Assembly (NCBI RefSeq): GCF_025351295.1
Contig: NZ_JANXWD010000003.1
Coordinates: 1-64,000 of the forward strand
DNA from: Phenylobacterium sp.
GTDB taxonomy: Bacteria; Pseudomonadota; Alphaproteobacteria; Caulobacterales; Caulobacteraceae
Length of the DNA: 64,000 nt
Reading direction: 5' to 3'
In this document: in pieces, positions 8,589 through 17,176 of the stretch
Layout of the letters: every line of letters starts with the position of its first letter
How positions within the stretch are numbered: the stretch's first letter is position 1
Notes under the pieces: generated by a model
Database searches by the model: none
The model's input: the letters and a program-made list of their open reading frames with translations, nothing else
What the model was told of the DNA's origin: nothing
Program-made: the position numbers and the translations under genes

Positions 8589-10208
8589 CTAGCCCTCCGG
8601 CACGCCGTCGCCGGGACGGACCCGCAGGTGGTCGATCACCCGCCCCAGCAGGTCCGCGCAGTCGGGGCCCTGGACATAGGCTCGGAACAGGCGGTCCAGG
8701 CGGGCCACGTCCGGGCTGTCCGACCCGCGTACACGCACGGGGGCGCCGGCGCCGGGCGGCACGTCATAGAGTTGCAGGTCGCGCAGCTGAAACCAGGCCG
8801 AGGTCAGGTGCGCGCCGTCCCAGCGCGGCGCTTCGGCGCGCAGCAGGGGCGCCGTCGGCAAGATTGCCCCCGGCGCCATCCAGGCCAGGGGCTCCAGGTA
8901 TTCGACCGGCGGCCCACCGCGCGCGTGCGCCCACACCCTGGCAACGACGGCGCTGGCGCCCTCGCCCGCCAGGCTCGACGGTTCGAGCGCCAGATGCGCC
9001 AGCGCCGCCTCAAGGACAGCCACGACGCCGTCCAGCCCTGTCCCAGCGTCAGCGAGCGGGTCCGACGCGCCGCATCCGGGCGGGCTGATGACCACCACCA
9101 GGTCTTCGGGGTGCGCCGCGGCCTGGGCGGCGGCCAGGGCCTCCACGTCACCGGGCAGGCCCGGCAGGACGACCCGGACAGGACCCGTGGCGCGTCCCGT
9201 CATCCGCATGTGCAGCCACCCCTCGCCGACCGGAACGAACCGCGCCCCGGGTCGCGTCTGGGCCCCCGGCGGAGGTCCGGGCGCCGCGGCGTCGGGCGCG
9301 CGCCCCTTGGCAACGCCGTGGCGGATCGCTCCGGACCAGGCCGCCGCCGACTCGTCCAGCCAGACGATGTCCCAGCCCGGGCCTGGTTCCAGCCGGTCGA
9401 GATGGTCGGCGATGAGATCCGTCGGGCGGGCCATCACCGTCACGGGCGGCTTCAGGTCGCGCAGCACGGCGTTGGGCTGGAAGGCGGCGGCGCGGATATA
9501 GGCCTTGGCGTAGTGCGGGCCGGACTGAACGAAGCCCAGGGCGCTGCGCTGCAGCGGCTCCAGGTCCGATGGCGCGCGGCGCAGCCGCCGGGCCGGCGTG
9601 CGCTCGTACCAGGGAAACCAAGTGGAGTGGTCCTTGACCCGGGACCAGAGCCCCATGACGTGCCGACCGTCCCAGTCGGGGAGGTAGGGCGCGAGGTAGC
9701 GGGTGCGGAAGTCCTCCACCTCATCGTCGGTAAAGGCCGAAAGCCCGTCGAGGACCAGGGCGCTGACCCGGCCAGGCTCGCGCCGCGCGAACGCCGTGGC
9801 CAGGGCCGCGCCGGTGTGGGCGCCGTAGAACGCGGCCGTCCGGGCGCCCAGGGCGTCCAGGGTCGCGGCGATGGCGTCCAGGAACGCGTCCATCGCGGGA
9901 GCGTCGCCGAGCAGCGGGTCCGACAGTCCGTAGCCCGGCGTGTCCGGCGCAACGACCCGGTAGCGGCCGGCCAGCGCGTCGATCACCGGCAGCAAGGACA
10001 GGGATGATCGAGGCGATTCATGCAGCGCCAGCACCAGCGGGCCCTGGCCGGCGGCGCGATAGTGGAGGTCCCCATGGGGCAGGCGCAGATAGCCCCGTTC
10101 AACGGGCCGTGCGGCGGGATATCTGGGCTGCAGCACGGGGCGCAGGCTCTCCTCAAGGCTGACGGGCGCCCCCGCAAGGGAGCGCCCGACGGACCTTCGA
10201 TAGCGCAT
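8589..10208 (-). CDS. Tandem (two-domain) alpha/beta hydrolase-fold protein with substituted nucleophiles
   Basis: 539 aa with two alpha/beta-hydrolase-like halves. Domain 1 (about 40-290) has '[13 protein letters not shown]' and a nucleophile elbow 'YGAHTGAA', where the usual G-x-S-x-G Ser is His131. Domain 2 (about 320-530) has '[10 protein letters not shown]' and an elbow-like 'LAGEGASA', where Gly stands at the nucleophile position. The gene starts 6 nt downstream of the TBDR stop, has no clear ribosome site (coupled translation likely) and is followed within 4 nt by the LeuC-like gene. It closely resembles the protein at 41908-43659. Whether it hydrolyses anything, and with what residue, is unknown. 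Confidence 0.85.
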   Translation of the reverse strand: MRYRRSVGRSLAGAPVSLEESLRPVLQPRYPAARPVERGYLRLPHGDLHYRAAGQGPLVLALHESPRSSLSLLPVIDALAGRYRVVAPDTPGYGLSDPLLGDAPAMDAFLDAIAATLDALGARTAAFYGAHTGAALATAFARREPGRVSALVLDGLSAFTDDEVEDFRTRYLAPYLPDWDGRHVMGLWSRVKDHSTWFPWYERTPARRLRRAPSDLEPLQRSALGFVQSGPHYAKAYIRAAAFQPNAVLRDLKPPVTVMARPTDLIADHLDRLEPGPGWDIVWLDESAAAWSGAIRHGVAKGRAPDAAAPGPPPGAQTRPGARFVPVGEGWLHMRMTGRATGPVRVVLPGLPGDVEALAAAQAAAHPEDLVVVISPPGCGASDPLADAGTGLDGVVAVLEAALAHLALEPSSLAGEGASAVVARVWAHARGGPPVEYLEPLAWMAPGAILPTAPLLRAEAPRWDGAHLTSAWFQLRDLQLYDVPPGAGAPVRVRGSDSPDVARLDRLFRAYVQGPDCADLLGRVIDHLRVRPGDGVPEG

Positions 10209-10214
10209 CGACTG

Positions 10215-12602
10215 TCAGAACTGCAGCGCCAACCGAACCCCGTATTGGCGAGGCTTCTTGGCCGTTCCCGCCACCGTCTGCTGACCGGCGATGTTCTGCG
10301 AAAAGCCGCCCAGGGTCGGATAGGAAGCCGCCGAGGCCGCCAGCCGCCCGTCGGTGACCCGCGTCGAGCGCGTCGTGTCGTCGTTGTTGGTGGCGTTGCG
10401 GACGAAACCCTCAAGCGTCCAGTTCTCGTACTGCACACCGACCCGGGCATTGATCGTGCTGTGGGCGGGCACCCAGGACTGGTCCCATTCCTCGTTGTAG
10501 ACCTTGCTTTGATACTCCCAGTCGCCGCGAACGTAGAGCGTCAGGTCCGAGGTCACGTGGTGGGTGTAGTCGCCGGAGAACGAGGTCTGCAGCGCCGGCG
10601 TGCCTTCCTGCTGCTTGCCATGCACCGAGCGGCAGTTCAGCCCGGTCTGGACCCCGGTCAGGGCCGCGTAGGGCGCCGAGCAGAAGGCAATATACTTCGC
10701 CTTGCCGTAACCCACCGTGGCGCGCAGCTGGAGGTCGTCGGTCACCGCGGCATTGGCCTCCGCCTCGAAGCCATCGACCTTGGAATGGACGCCCGGCAGG
10801 AAGATCGACGCGAACCCGGTCGGCGTGCCCGCCACCGGCGTCGTCTGGGCAAGCTGCTCGTTCTTGAAGTCCATGTGGAAGACGGCGGCGTTGACCGTCA
10901 GCCGCCCGTCGAGCCAGGTCGACTTCACGCCCGCCTCATAATCCTTCAGCTTCTCCTCGTCGTATGAATACGGAATGTTGTTCGCGGCGGCCTGCGCCGG
11001 CGTGATCGGCTGGAAGCCCCCAGGATTGTTGCCGACAGAATAGAGCGCGTAGAACTGAAGGTTTGGATTGACTTTATACTGGATGTTGAAGCGCGGCAGG
11101 AACGAATTGTAGGTGGCATTGAACCTGGTGAGGCGGGTGCCCAACGTCGCGAGCGCCGTCGAATAGCTTCTGGTCTCGATCTTCTCGTGTTGATAGCGCG
11201 CTTCACCACTGATCGTGATGTGGTCGTTCACATCGAAATAGATCCCGCCGAAGACCGAATTGTCCGTGGCCGGATTCAGGAACGATCCGCCATAGCCGCT
11301 CGAGAAGAAGATCGGGACCCCGCCCAGCGTGGACAGGAAGGCGTGTCCGTCGACCTTGGAATAGTTGTACCCCAGCGTGTAGCGGATCCGCTGATCCTGG
11401 GGCGAGGTCACACGGAACTCCGCCTGGGTGTCCTTCTCCCCCAGGGCGTAGTTGAAGAAGCTCGATGCGAAGTTGTTGCTGGTCGGAACGCCCAACCCAT
11501 TCGGAACGACCACCGGGCTGGTCCCCGATAGGTAGAAATTGCCGTCCAGTTGCTCGTGGAAGGCCTCATGGGTCTTGCCGACATAGCCGCTGACCGTGTG
11601 GTTCAGGACATGCCACTCATAGGCCACCGAGAACCGGTCCTGCTCGTGGCGGATCCCCGGATTGGTGAGCGCCGTCGTCGGAAGGCCCCAGCTCGGCGCC
11701 GAGAAGTTATAGTGGACCGGGCCGTTGAAATAGTAACCGAAGGTCTGCGGCTGGCCGGAGACCAGGGCGCGGGGCATTGAGACCCGCGAATTGGGATCGG
11801 CATAGAGGACCGGCGGAATGTGATCGCTGTCTTCGACGTGCGCGTAGTAGACCTTGATCTTGATGTCGCTGGTCGGCGTCCACACCGTCTTTGAGGAAAT
11901 CGACTTCGTCGACTGATCTCCCAGGTGATAGCCATCGGTCGTGTGCCACTTGTTCGGACCGGTAAAGGAATATTCCCGGAACGTGATCTGCTCAAACAGC
12001 ACGTCCTTGATGATCGGCGCAGAGATGAAGCCGGTATAGTCGTGCTCGCCCTCGGTGGCCTGGACCAGATCGATCTTGCCGGTGAGCTCGTTGCCCGGAT
12101 CGCGGGTGATGAAGTTCACCGCGCCGACGAAGGTGGCGCGTCCGAAGTAGGCGCTCTGAGGTCCCTTGAGGACTTCGATCCGCTCCAGGTTGGCCAGTGG
12201 AATACTGGCGTAGTCACCGGGGCTGTACTGGCCGTCGATGAACACCGACGCCTTGGAGGGGCCGGCGGTGCCGGTGGAGAAGTTGCGGATCTGCAGCTTG
12301 TTGCCGCCGTTGCGGCCGCCCGAGGTGCCGAAGTAGACGCCCGGCGTCACGGTCGCGAGATCGAAGATCGACTTGATCTCGAGCTTTTCGATAGACTTGG
12401 CGGTGAGCGCTGAAACCGTAAGCGGAACGTCCTGCAGCTTCTCTTCCTGCTTGCGGGCCGTGACCACGACTTCTTCCAACGTGCCGGAGTTGGCGGCGTC
12501 CGCCGCCGCCGCCGCGGCGCCACTGGCCCAGCCAATACCCGAGAGCATGGTCGCCGTGCAGAGTAGAGCCCTGGTGTGTCGACGCGAAATCTTCTTCAGC
12601 AC
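10215..12602 (-). CDS. TonB-dependent outer-membrane receptor
   Basis: 795 aa from a GTG start at 12602. I chose it because it gives a proper signal peptide (LKKISRRHTRALLCTATML...) with AAGGGGA upstream; the longer track ORF has an unlikely N-terminus. 'GTLEEVVVTARKQEEKLQDVP' is the TonB box and start of the plug, and 'IRNFSTGT' and 'VLKGPQSAYFGRATFVGAVNF' belong to the plug. The barrel follows and ends in a C-terminal 'VRLALQF' with terminal Phe, as outer-membrane porin-like proteins do. It heads the minus-strand unit with the hydrolase, dehydratase and lyase genes, so it probably imports their substrate. Siderophore transport is less likely given the neighbours. Confidence 0.93.
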   Translation of the reverse strand: MLKKISRRHTRALLCTATMLSGIGWASGAAAAAADAANSGTLEEVVVTARKQEEKLQDVPLTVSALTAKSIEKLEIKSIFDLATVTPGVYFGTSGGRNGGNKLQIRNFSTGTAGPSKASVFIDGQYSPGDYASIPLANLERIEVLKGPQSAYFGRATFVGAVNFITRDPGNELTGKIDLVQATEGEHDYTGFISAPIIKDVLFEQITFREYSFTGPNKWHTTDGYHLGDQSTKSISSKTVWTPTSDIKIKVYYAHVEDSDHIPPVLYADPNSRVSMPRALVSGQPQTFGYYFNGPVHYNFSAPSWGLPTTALTNPGIRHEQDRFSVAYEWHVLNHTVSGYVGKTHEAFHEQLDGNFYLSGTSPVVVPNGLGVPTSNNFASSFFNYALGEKDTQAEFRVTSPQDQRIRYTLGYNYSKVDGHAFLSTLGGVPIFFSSGYGGSFLNPATDNSVFGGIYFDVNDHITISGEARYQHEKIETRSYSTALATLGTRLTRFNATYNSFLPRFNIQYKVNPNLQFYALYSVGNNPGGFQPITPAQAAANNIPYSYDEEKLKDYEAGVKSTWLDGRLTVNAAVFHMDFKNEQLAQTTPVAGTPTGFASIFLPGVHSKVDGFEAEANAAVTDDLQLRATVGYGKAKYIAFCSAPYAALTGVQTGLNCRSVHGKQQEGTPALQTSFSGDYTHHVTSDLTLYVRGDWEYQSKVYNEEWDQSWVPAHSTINARVGVQYENWTLEGFVRNATNNDDTTRSTRVTDGRLAASAASYPTLGGFSQNIAGQQTVAGTAKKPRQYGVRLALQF

Positions 12603-13037
12603 TGGAATTCCCCTTATCCCGTCTTGCGTAGCCGCAGGTTCAGGGACCGGGGTTCGGCAGTCAATATGCGAGAATATGACTTTATGATGCATGTATGTGC
12701 ATCATGGGTAGTCGGCCAGCCGAAATCTGACCGCACTGGCGTGCCGTAAATCTACATTTGTTTTAATATATCAATAGTTTATGATTCATCGGTCGAAATC
12801 GGCGACATTGGGGCGCAAATCCGTCGCGCCGGGATTTCATGACGATGCGCCAGAATGATGGAAAGTGTGTCTCTGGCGCCGCTAACAGTTTTCGCGCGCC
12901 GGCCTGTTGAAACTTGCTTTGATGCGGGCTTTGAACGTCTCGAACGGGGATAGCACACGAAGGTCCGCACCGTTGCGACGATGTCCGCTTCGCCAAATTC
13001 TACCCGCGGCCGTTCGTCGAAGACCGCAAGAGGGTTC
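12603..13037. other. Divergent intergenic control region of TBDR operon and iclR-type gene
   Basis: 435 bp, markedly AT-rich in its centre (12745-12790) compared with the surrounding coding DNA, as expected for a promoter region. It contains the palindrome listed separately at 12684-12705. I could not assign -35/-10 elements with confidence. No small gene was seen. Confidence 0.6.
12684..12705. promoter_or_regulatory. Candidate operator palindrome upstream of TBDR operon
   Basis: ATGATGCA-tgtatg-TGCATCAT is a perfect 8-bp inverted repeat with a 6-bp spacer, ending about 80 bp upstream of the chosen TBDR start and lying in the TBDR/IclR intergenic region. A related GATGCATGT-containing motif occurs upstream of the tannase operon (21300-21327). 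The likely ligand is the adjacent IclR regulator, but this is inferred from position only. Confidence 0.45.
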
Positions 13038-13823
13038 ATGTCCGAGGAAGCCAACGCCACGATCAAGTCCGTCGCTCGGGTCTTTCAGGTGCTGGAGCTG
13101 TTCGAAAAGCTGCGCGAGCCGCTCACCTCGATCCGGGTCGGCCGCAGCCTGGACTATCCCGCCTCCAGCGCGCTGGCCCTGCTGAAGAGCATGGTGGCGC
13201 TGGGTTATCTGTCGTTCGACCGGATCGACCGCACCTATTTCCCGACCATGCGCCTGCCGCTGATGAGCCAGTGGGTGGAGAGTGCGGTCCACAGCGGCGA
13301 CGGCAGCCTGATCGCCATGGTCGGGGAGTTGATCCGCGCGACCGGCGAGTCGGTCTCGATCAGCTGCCAAAACGACCTGCACATGCAGTTCGTCCACATC
13401 GAACAGGGGCCGCAGCACATCACGGTGAACCTGTCCGCTGGCACCCTGGCGCCCCTCTTCCGCTCCAGCATCGGCCTGGCCGCGCTGACCATGCGGCCAA
13501 ACGACGAAATCCTGCGGCTGGCGGCCCGCCAGAACAAGGCCTCGAAGGGCAAGGAGGCCGCCCTGGACCCGGGGGCGACCCTGGAGCTGGTGGAGGGCAT
13601 CCGCCGCCGCGGCTGGTTCGCAGGCTACGACATGTACATCGAGGGCGTGGGCGCGATTTCCTGGGTGCTGCCGACGCGCGACGGGCGGCGCAACATGGTG
13701 CTGGCCATCTCCGGCCCGACCGAGCGGATCCGGCGCAACGAGGCCCAGATCGTCGTCGCGGTCACGCCGATCCTGCAGGCCCATGGTTTTGCAAGTCAGG
13801 AGCGTCCGAAGCGCTCGGCCTGA
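13038..13823 (+). CDS. IclR family transcriptional regulator
   Basis: 261 aa. The N-terminal winged helix (about residues 5-70) reads 'KSVARVFQVLELFEKLREPLTSIRVGRSL' and 'SSALALLKSMVALGYLSFD', typical of IclR proteins. The C-terminal effector domain (about 80-255) follows. The start at 13038 was preferred to 12981 because AGAGGG precedes it and the winged helix begins at once. It is divergent from the TBDR operon and convergent with the tannase operon. IclR proteins usually bind small aromatic or organic acids, so it could sense a product of either block. Confidence 0.9.
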   Translation: MSEEANATIKSVARVFQVLELFEKLREPLTSIRVGRSLDYPASSALALLKSMVALGYLSFDRIDRTYFPTMRLPLMSQWVESAVHSGDGSLIAMVGELIRATGESVSISCQNDLHMQFVHIEQGPQHITVNLSAGTLAPLFRSSIGLAALTMRPNDEILRLAARQNKASKGKEAALDPGATLELVEGIRRRGWFAGYDMYIEGVGAISWVLPTRDGRRNMVLAISGPTERIRRNEAQIVVAVTPILQAHGFASQERPKRSA

Positions 13824-13844
13824 GCTGTCGGCGGCCGGCGCGGG

Positions 13845-14963
13845 TCAGGGCGTCACGATCTGGCGGATGGCCCCGCCACTGGCCAGCTCGTCCATCAGCC
13901 GGTTGATCTCCGACAGCGGGCTCACCGAGGTCAGCAGCCGGTCGACCGGCAAGCGGCCGGCCCGCCACAGCGCGATATAGCGCGGCACGTCGCGCGACGG
14001 GATCGAGGAGCCCATGTAGCTGCCCGCCAGCGTTTTGCCGTCGCCGACCAGGGACACGGCGGGAATGCTCAGCATCTCGGCCGGATTGGGGAGGCCGACG
14101 GTCACGGTGCGGCCGCCGCGCTTGGTGGCCCGGTAGGCCTGGACCAGCACCTCGGCCTTGCCGGCCGTCTCGATGGCTACATCGACGCCGCCGCCGGGGA
14201 CCGCGGCGATGGCGGCCGCCGCTTCGGACGGGTCGACCGCCACCGTGGCGCCGAGCTCAAGGGCGAGCTGACGCTTCCAGGGAAACGGGTCGATGGCGAC
14301 GATGGGCTCCGCGCCAGCCACCATCGCCCCCAGCAGCGAAGACAGGCCAACCCCGCCCAAGCCATAGATCGCGACGCTCTCGCCGGGCCGGACCATGGCG
14401 GTGTTGAGCACGGCGCCGACGCCGGTCAGGACCGCGCAGCCGAACAGCGCCGCGATCTCGGGGGCGATGTCCCCAGGGACCTTCACGGCCGAGCGCTCGT
14501 CGATGACGGCATGGGTGGCGAAGGCCGACACGCCCAGATGGTGGAAGACCTCGCCGCTGCCCTCGCGCAGCCGGTGGCCGCCGCGCAGCATGCGGCCCGC
14601 GCCGTTGGCCTGGGCGGCCGGAGCGCAAAGGAAGCCGTGCCCCGAACCGCACGACGCGCAGTGGCCGCAAGCCGGCAGGAAGGCCAGGACCACGCGGTCG
14701 CCGGCCTCGAAGCGGCTCTTCGGATCGCCGGCCCGCATCACCGTCGCCGCGGCCTCGTGGCCCAGCGCCATCGGCATCGGCCGCGGCCGGTCGCCGTTCA
14801 CCACGGACAGATCCGAATGGCAGATGCCGGCCGCGTCGATCCGGACCAGCAGTTCGCCGTGCTGCGGCTCGCCCAGGTCGACCTGGGCCAGGCGGAGCGG
14901 TCGGGTTTCGGCGTAGGGGCCCGGATCGCCGATCCGGTCGAGTATGGCGGCGGTGATCTGCAT
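13845..14963 (-). CDS. Zinc-dependent alcohol dehydrogenase (MDR family)
   Basis: 372 aa. Catalytic zinc ligands: Cys and His in 'GICHSD' and 'LGHEAA', and Cys in 'FGCAVLTGVGAV'. The structural zinc lobe is 'CGHCASCGSGHGFLC'. The Rossmann motif 'GLGGVGLS' is near residue 200. It is closest in layout to class III/aryl alcohol dehydrogenases, oxidising an alcohol or reducing an aldehyde with NAD(P) in the cytoplasm. It is the last gene of the six-gene tannase unit, 15 bp after the MFS gene, so an aryl alcohol or aldehyde substrate is plausible but not shown. Confidence 0.92.
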   Translation of the reverse strand: MQITAAILDRIGDPGPYAETRPLRLAQVDLGEPQHGELLVRIDAAGICHSDLSVVNGDRPRPMPMALGHEAAATVMRAGDPKSRFEAGDRVVLAFLPACGHCASCGSGHGFLCAPAAQANGAGRMLRGGHRLREGSGEVFHHLGVSAFATHAVIDERSAVKVPGDIAPEIAALFGCAVLTGVGAVLNTAMVRPGESVAIYGLGGVGLSSLLGAMVAGAEPIVAIDPFPWKRQLALELGATVAVDPSEAAAAIAAVPGGGVDVAIETAGKAEVLVQAYRATKRGGRTVTVGLPNPAEMLSIPAVSLVGDGKTLAGSYMGSSIPSRDVPRYIALWRAGRLPVDRLLTSVSPLSEINRLMDELASGGAIRQIVTP

Positions 14964-14978
14964 GGGAGGTCCTGGGGA

Positions 14979-16388
14979 TCAGGCGTTCGCCGCGGCCTGG
15001 GCTTCGGCCTCCGCGGCGGTGCGGAAGGGCCGGAGCAGCAGGGCGAAGGCCAGGGCCGCGATGACCGCGCTGCCCGCGCCGACAATGGCGGCCGAGACGC
15101 CGACCGCGGCCTTGTCGTGGAACACATAGTCGGTCAGGGCCCCGGTGATCAGCGGTCCGGCGGTGAGGCCGACCAGGTTCACCAGCACCAGGTAGAGCGC
15201 CGAGACCGTCGCCCGCATCCGGTTGGGGGTGATCAGCTGCAGCGACGCCGGCGCCGCGCCATAGGCGAAGGCGCCGAAGAACAGCACGACCGCCAGGGCG
15301 GCCACCGCCAGCGGCAGGGTCGGCATCAGCGGGAAGGCGATCACCGGGACCAGCACCAGCAGGGCGGCGAGCCGTCCGGTCCGGATGGTCGCGTCGATGC
15401 GCCCCCCGGCCTGTATCCGGTCACAGAACAGACTGCCCGAAACGATCCCGGCCGTGGCGAAGACCAGCATCGTCACCCCGACGATATAGGCGCCTTCGGA
15501 GGGGCTCACGCCGAAATGCCGCGACAGGTAGGGCCGCGCCCACAGCAGGGCCACGTTGAACGGCACGCCCAGGAACGAGAAACCCGCCGTGATCAGACCA
15601 TAGGCCACGCGGTGACGCCCGATGTGCGTCCAGGCGCTGGCCCAATTCTCGGCGAAGCCCGCGGAGGTCTTCTCGGCCAAGACGGCGGAGGTCGCCTCGG
15701 CGGCCTTCAGCCGGCGCAGCGGCTCGCGCATCGTCGTCGCCAGCGCGGCGACCAGCAGTCCGGGCAACCCGACCAGGAAGAACACCAGCTGCCAGGATCG
15801 CACCTCGCCCAGCACCGGCACGACCACCGACGGCCGCGCGCCGATCAGGCCCACCACCGCGCCCCCGCCCAGGATCGCGAGACCGGATCCAAGGTAGATG
15901 CCGATGGTGTAGACGCCCATGGCCAGGCTGCGCCGCTGGGGCGGGAAACAGTCGGCGATCAGGGAATAGCCGGCGGGGGAGAGGCCAGCTTCCCCGATCC
16001 CCACGCCGATGCGCGCGACGAACAGCTGGCCGAAGGTGCGGGTCACGCCGCAGACCGCGGTCATCAGGCTCCACAGCGCGATACTGCCGGCGATCAGCCA
16101 CTTGCGGTTCGACCGGTCCGCCAGATAGCCCAGCGGGACGCCCAGGGTGACGTAGAAGATCACGAAGGCGAAGCCGTGCAGCAGGCCCAGCTGGGTGTCG
16201 TTGATGTGTAGGTCGGCCTGGATCGGCTCGACCAGGATGGTCAGGATCGAACGGTCGACATAGCCGAAGGTGTAAGCCAGCAGCAGGACGCCCACGGTGT
16301 ACCAGGCGGTGCTCGGACGCGGCCATCCGTCGGCGACGGAGGCGGTCAGGACGCCCGGGCAGGCGGCTTCCTGCGCGGCGTGGCTCAT
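14979..16388 (-). CDS. MFS transporter (spinster/hexuronate-like group)
   Basis: 469 aa with about 12 hydrophobic segments. 'YTFGYVDRSILTILVEPIQADL' in the first helix region and 'PLGYLADRSNRKWLIA' in the loop between helices 2 and 3 are the MFS signature. It sits in the inner membrane. Its ATG overlaps the enoyl-CoA hydratase stop (ATGA at 16385-16388), placing it in the tannase operon, so it probably imports the aromatic or acyl acid released by the esterase. Confidence 0.92.
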   Translation of the reverse strand: MSHAAQEAACPGVLTASVADGWPRPSTAWYTVGVLLLAYTFGYVDRSILTILVEPIQADLHINDTQLGLLHGFAFVIFYVTLGVPLGYLADRSNRKWLIAGSIALWSLMTAVCGVTRTFGQLFVARIGVGIGEAGLSPAGYSLIADCFPPQRRSLAMGVYTIGIYLGSGLAILGGGAVVGLIGARPSVVVPVLGEVRSWQLVFFLVGLPGLLVAALATTMREPLRRLKAAEATSAVLAEKTSAGFAENWASAWTHIGRHRVAYGLITAGFSFLGVPFNVALLWARPYLSRHFGVSPSEGAYIVGVTMLVFATAGIVSGSLFCDRIQAGGRIDATIRTGRLAALLVLVPVIAFPLMPTLPLAVAALAVVLFFGAFAYGAAPASLQLITPNRMRATVSALYLVLVNLVGLTAGPLITGALTDYVFHDKAAVGVSAAIVGAGSAVIAALAFALLLRPFRTAAEAEAQAAANA

Positions 16389-17176
16389 GTCACGACCTTC
16401 CAGCTGGGCGGCCGCTTTTCACGGAAGGCGGTGTAGCCCTCCCGACCATAGGGCTCGGATCGCATGTACCGGGCAAAGGTGCTCAGTTCGAGCGCGACCG
16501 CGTCGGCCAGGGTGAGGTCGGCCGCCTGCTGCAGCACGGACTTGCTGGCCGCCAGAACGGCGCGCGGCTTGTCGATGAGGGTGCGCAGGAAGGCGTGCGA
16601 CTCCTCGAGCAGCTGGGCGCGGGGCACGGACCGGATGGCCAGGCCATAGTCCACGGCTTCCTGTCCGCGCAGGAAGCGGGCGCTCCAGATCAGCGCCTTG
16701 GCCTTCTGGTCGCCGACCTTGCGTTTCAGGCGCGTGGTCACCGCGGCGGGCAGCACGCCGGAGTCGGTGTGCGCGTCGCCGAAGTCGGCCTCGTCGGCGA
16801 CGATGACGAAGTCGCAGCCCAGGGCGAACTCGAACCCGCCGGCGCGGGTGACGCCGTTGATCGCCGCCAGGGTCGGGACCGGCAGCGCCTCGAGGCGGGC
16901 GATGATGCCGGCGACCCGGGCGACCGTGGCGTTGAAGAAGTCGAGGTCGGCGAAGGCGCGGTCCAGCAGGTCGAGGTCCAGGCCCACGCAGAAGGCGCGG
17001 TCGCCCGCCCCGGTCAGGATCAGGGCGCGAAGGGCCGCGTCGCCCTCTGCGTCCGTCAGCACCGACTCCAACTCGTCCAGGCGTTGCTCGGTGATCGCGT
17101 TCAGCCGTTCGGGGGTGTCGAAGGTGACCACGCCGATGCCGCCGGCCGTCTCGTAGCGCAGGGAGCTGTAGGTCAT
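16385..17176 (-). CDS. Enoyl-CoA hydratase/isomerase (crotonase) family protein
   Basis: 263 aa; the track shows it as the tail of a 618-aa run-on. The real ATG at 17176 overlaps the ligase stop (ATGA). Crotonase features: 'GDRAFCVGLDLDLL' (oxyanion loop), 'AAINGVTRAGGFEFALGCDFVIV' with one catalytic-type Glu, and 'GVLPAAVTTRLKRKVG'. In place of the family's usual PE before this block the sequence has 'DAHTDSG', so the second catalytic Glu seems to be missing. The activity may be isomerase-, lyase- or thioesterase-like rather than plain hydration. Downstream of a CoA ligase, a role in side-chain breakdown of a CoA ester is inferred. Confidence 0.9.
   Translation of the reverse strand: MTYSSLRYETAGGIGVVTFDTPERLNAITEQRLDELESVLTDAEGDAALRALILTGAGDRAFCVGLDLDLLDRAFADLDFFNATVARVAGIIARLEALPVPTLAAINGVTRAGGFEFALGCDFVIVADEADFGDAHTDSGVLPAAVTTRLKRKVGDQKAKALIWSARFLRGQEAVDYGLAIRSVPRAQLLEESHAFLRTLIDKPRAVLAASKSVLQQAADLTLADAVALELSTFARYMRSEPYGREGYTAFREKRPPSWKVVT

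Noticed and set aside
14511-16211. 566-aa plus ORF antisense to the MFS and ADH genes
   Set aside because: Strongly Arg/Gln/Gly/His-biased, no domain, lies over two well-supported minus-strand genes.
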